Positions 6,356 to 6,893 of a stretch of 6,893 nt of DNA are shown here, piece after piece. Origin of the DNA: Deltaproteobacteria bacterium. GTDB lineage: Bacteria > Desulfobacterota > DSM-4660 > Desulfatiglandales > B25-G16. Every line of letters begins with the position of its first letter. Within the stretch, counting starts at the first letter, position 1. The position numbers and the translations under genes were made by a program. The stretch is from positions 1-6,893 of the forward strand of contig JAFDDS010000034.1 in assembly GCA_019310745.1 (NCBI GenBank), read 5' to 3'. The notes beneath the pieces were generated by a model that saw only the letters and a list, made by a program, of their open reading frames with translations, was not told the origin of the DNA and did not search any database.

Positions 6356-6893
6356 ATGAAGTCGAAATCTAAAAGTAAATCCCCATTACGCTGGTATGAC
6401 CCGATTTTTTTGAATATACTTCCTCCGGTGGTCACTTTGTTAATCAAACTTCTGTTGTACTCCTGCCGTGTAATTAAAGTGGAGGGAAGGGAAAAGGAGA
6501 CAGAGGCCTTAGCGCAGTCGCAAGGAAAAGCGGTGTACGCTACCTGGCATCAGCGGGTCATCTTTCATGGCCGCCACCTCGCTCATAAAAATCTGACAGT
6601 GATGATCAGCCAGAGCCGTGACGGAGAATATGCTACTCGGCTCGTGAGATTGTTTGGTCACCCAAATGTTCGTGGCTCATCAACAAGGGGAGGTTCTCTG
6701 GCCCTGAAAAAACTGACACAAAAAATCAAAGAAGGCGGCAGAGGCGGTATATTGGCAGACGGGCCCTTAGGCCCTGCCCGTGTAGCTAAAATAGGAGCCG
6801 TTATTATGGCGCGTGAGACCCAGGCTCCTCTTATCCCTCTCACCTGGGGGGCAGACCGATGCTGGATCATAAATTCCTGGGACCGCTTTCTGG
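6356..6893 (+). CDS. DUF374 lysophospholipid acyltransferase-like protein (3' end missing)
   Basis: This is the first 179 residues of a DUF374-type protein, related to the LpxL/PlsC acyltransferases that work on lipid A or phospholipids at the inner membrane. A lysine/serine-rich start is followed by a membrane-anchor-like segment at 17-37 (FLNILPPVVTLLIKLLLYSCR). The family motifs follow in order: TWHQ at 63-66 (probable catalytic His65), SQSRDGE at 85-91, RGSSTRGG at 106-113, ADGPLGP at 134-140, and NSWDRF at 173-178. The usual DGPRGP has leucine in place of arginine. The reading frame is open to the window edge with no stop; members are about 210-240 residues, so some 30-60 residues are missing. 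ATG 6356 has a weak GAGAGA before it. The 108-base gap after traB suggests its own promoter or read-through; I see no firm site for either. Confidence 0.85.
   Translation, partial: MKSKSKSKSPLRWYDPIFLNILPPVVTLLIKLLLYSCRVIKVEGREKETEALAQSQGKAVYATWHQRVIFHGRHLAHKNLTVMISQSRDGEYATRLVRLFGHPNVRGSSTRGGSLALKKLTQKIKEGGRGGILADGPLGPARVAKIGAVIMARETQAPLIPLTWGADRCWIINSWDRFL

Noticed and set aside
1..6893. A new defence, mobile or secretion system
   Set aside because: All genes belong to common chromosomal families with housekeeping or envelope roles. No integrase, transposase, nuclease, toxin or repeat array was found.

Overview
The window looks like ordinary chromosomal DNA from an AT-rich anaerobic bacterium, most likely a member of the Desulfobacterota (the old Deltaproteobacteria). 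This rests on the mix of families: a stand-alone DciA (DUF721) protein, DUF1015 next to a tRNA1(Val)-type methyltransferase, an MtaD-type deaminase, DUF3108, a membrane TraB protein and a DUF374 acyltransferase. The assignment is inferred from gene content and has not been tested by any search.

Layout. At the left, a DciA-family gene runs on the + strand (43-447), but its frame holds an in-frame TAG at 175-177. It converges on a two-gene minus-strand operon: DUF1015 (2582-1221) followed 18 bases later by a TrmN6-like methyltransferase (1202-513). An AT-rich divergent region (2583-2681) separates this operon from a + strand amidohydrolase, probably a methylthioadenosine/S-adenosylhomocysteine deaminase (2682-4007). 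That gene converges on a minus-strand exported DUF3108 protein (4911-4084), with a 9-bp inverted repeat between them. A second divergent gap (4912-5083) leads to a + strand TraB-family membrane protein (5084-6247). A DUF374 acyltransferase gene starts at 6356 and runs off the right edge.

How the genes relate. No single pathway joins them. Two touch S-adenosylmethionine chemistry: the methyltransferase makes S-adenosylhomocysteine, which the deaminase family can remove. The right-hand genes (DUF3108, TraB, DUF374) concern the cell envelope or membrane. I see no tRNA, rRNA, CRISPR array, insertion sequence or phage gene.

The observation most worth checking is the interrupted dciA-like gene. 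A good ribosome binding site and ATG lie upstream, the conserved domain lies downstream, and a TAG sits between them. It could be a nonsense mutation, a frameshift or sequencing error, or a recoded codon such as pyrrolysine. Two other genes here, the methyltransferase and traB, end at TAG at normal family length, so TAG works as a stop codon in this genome.
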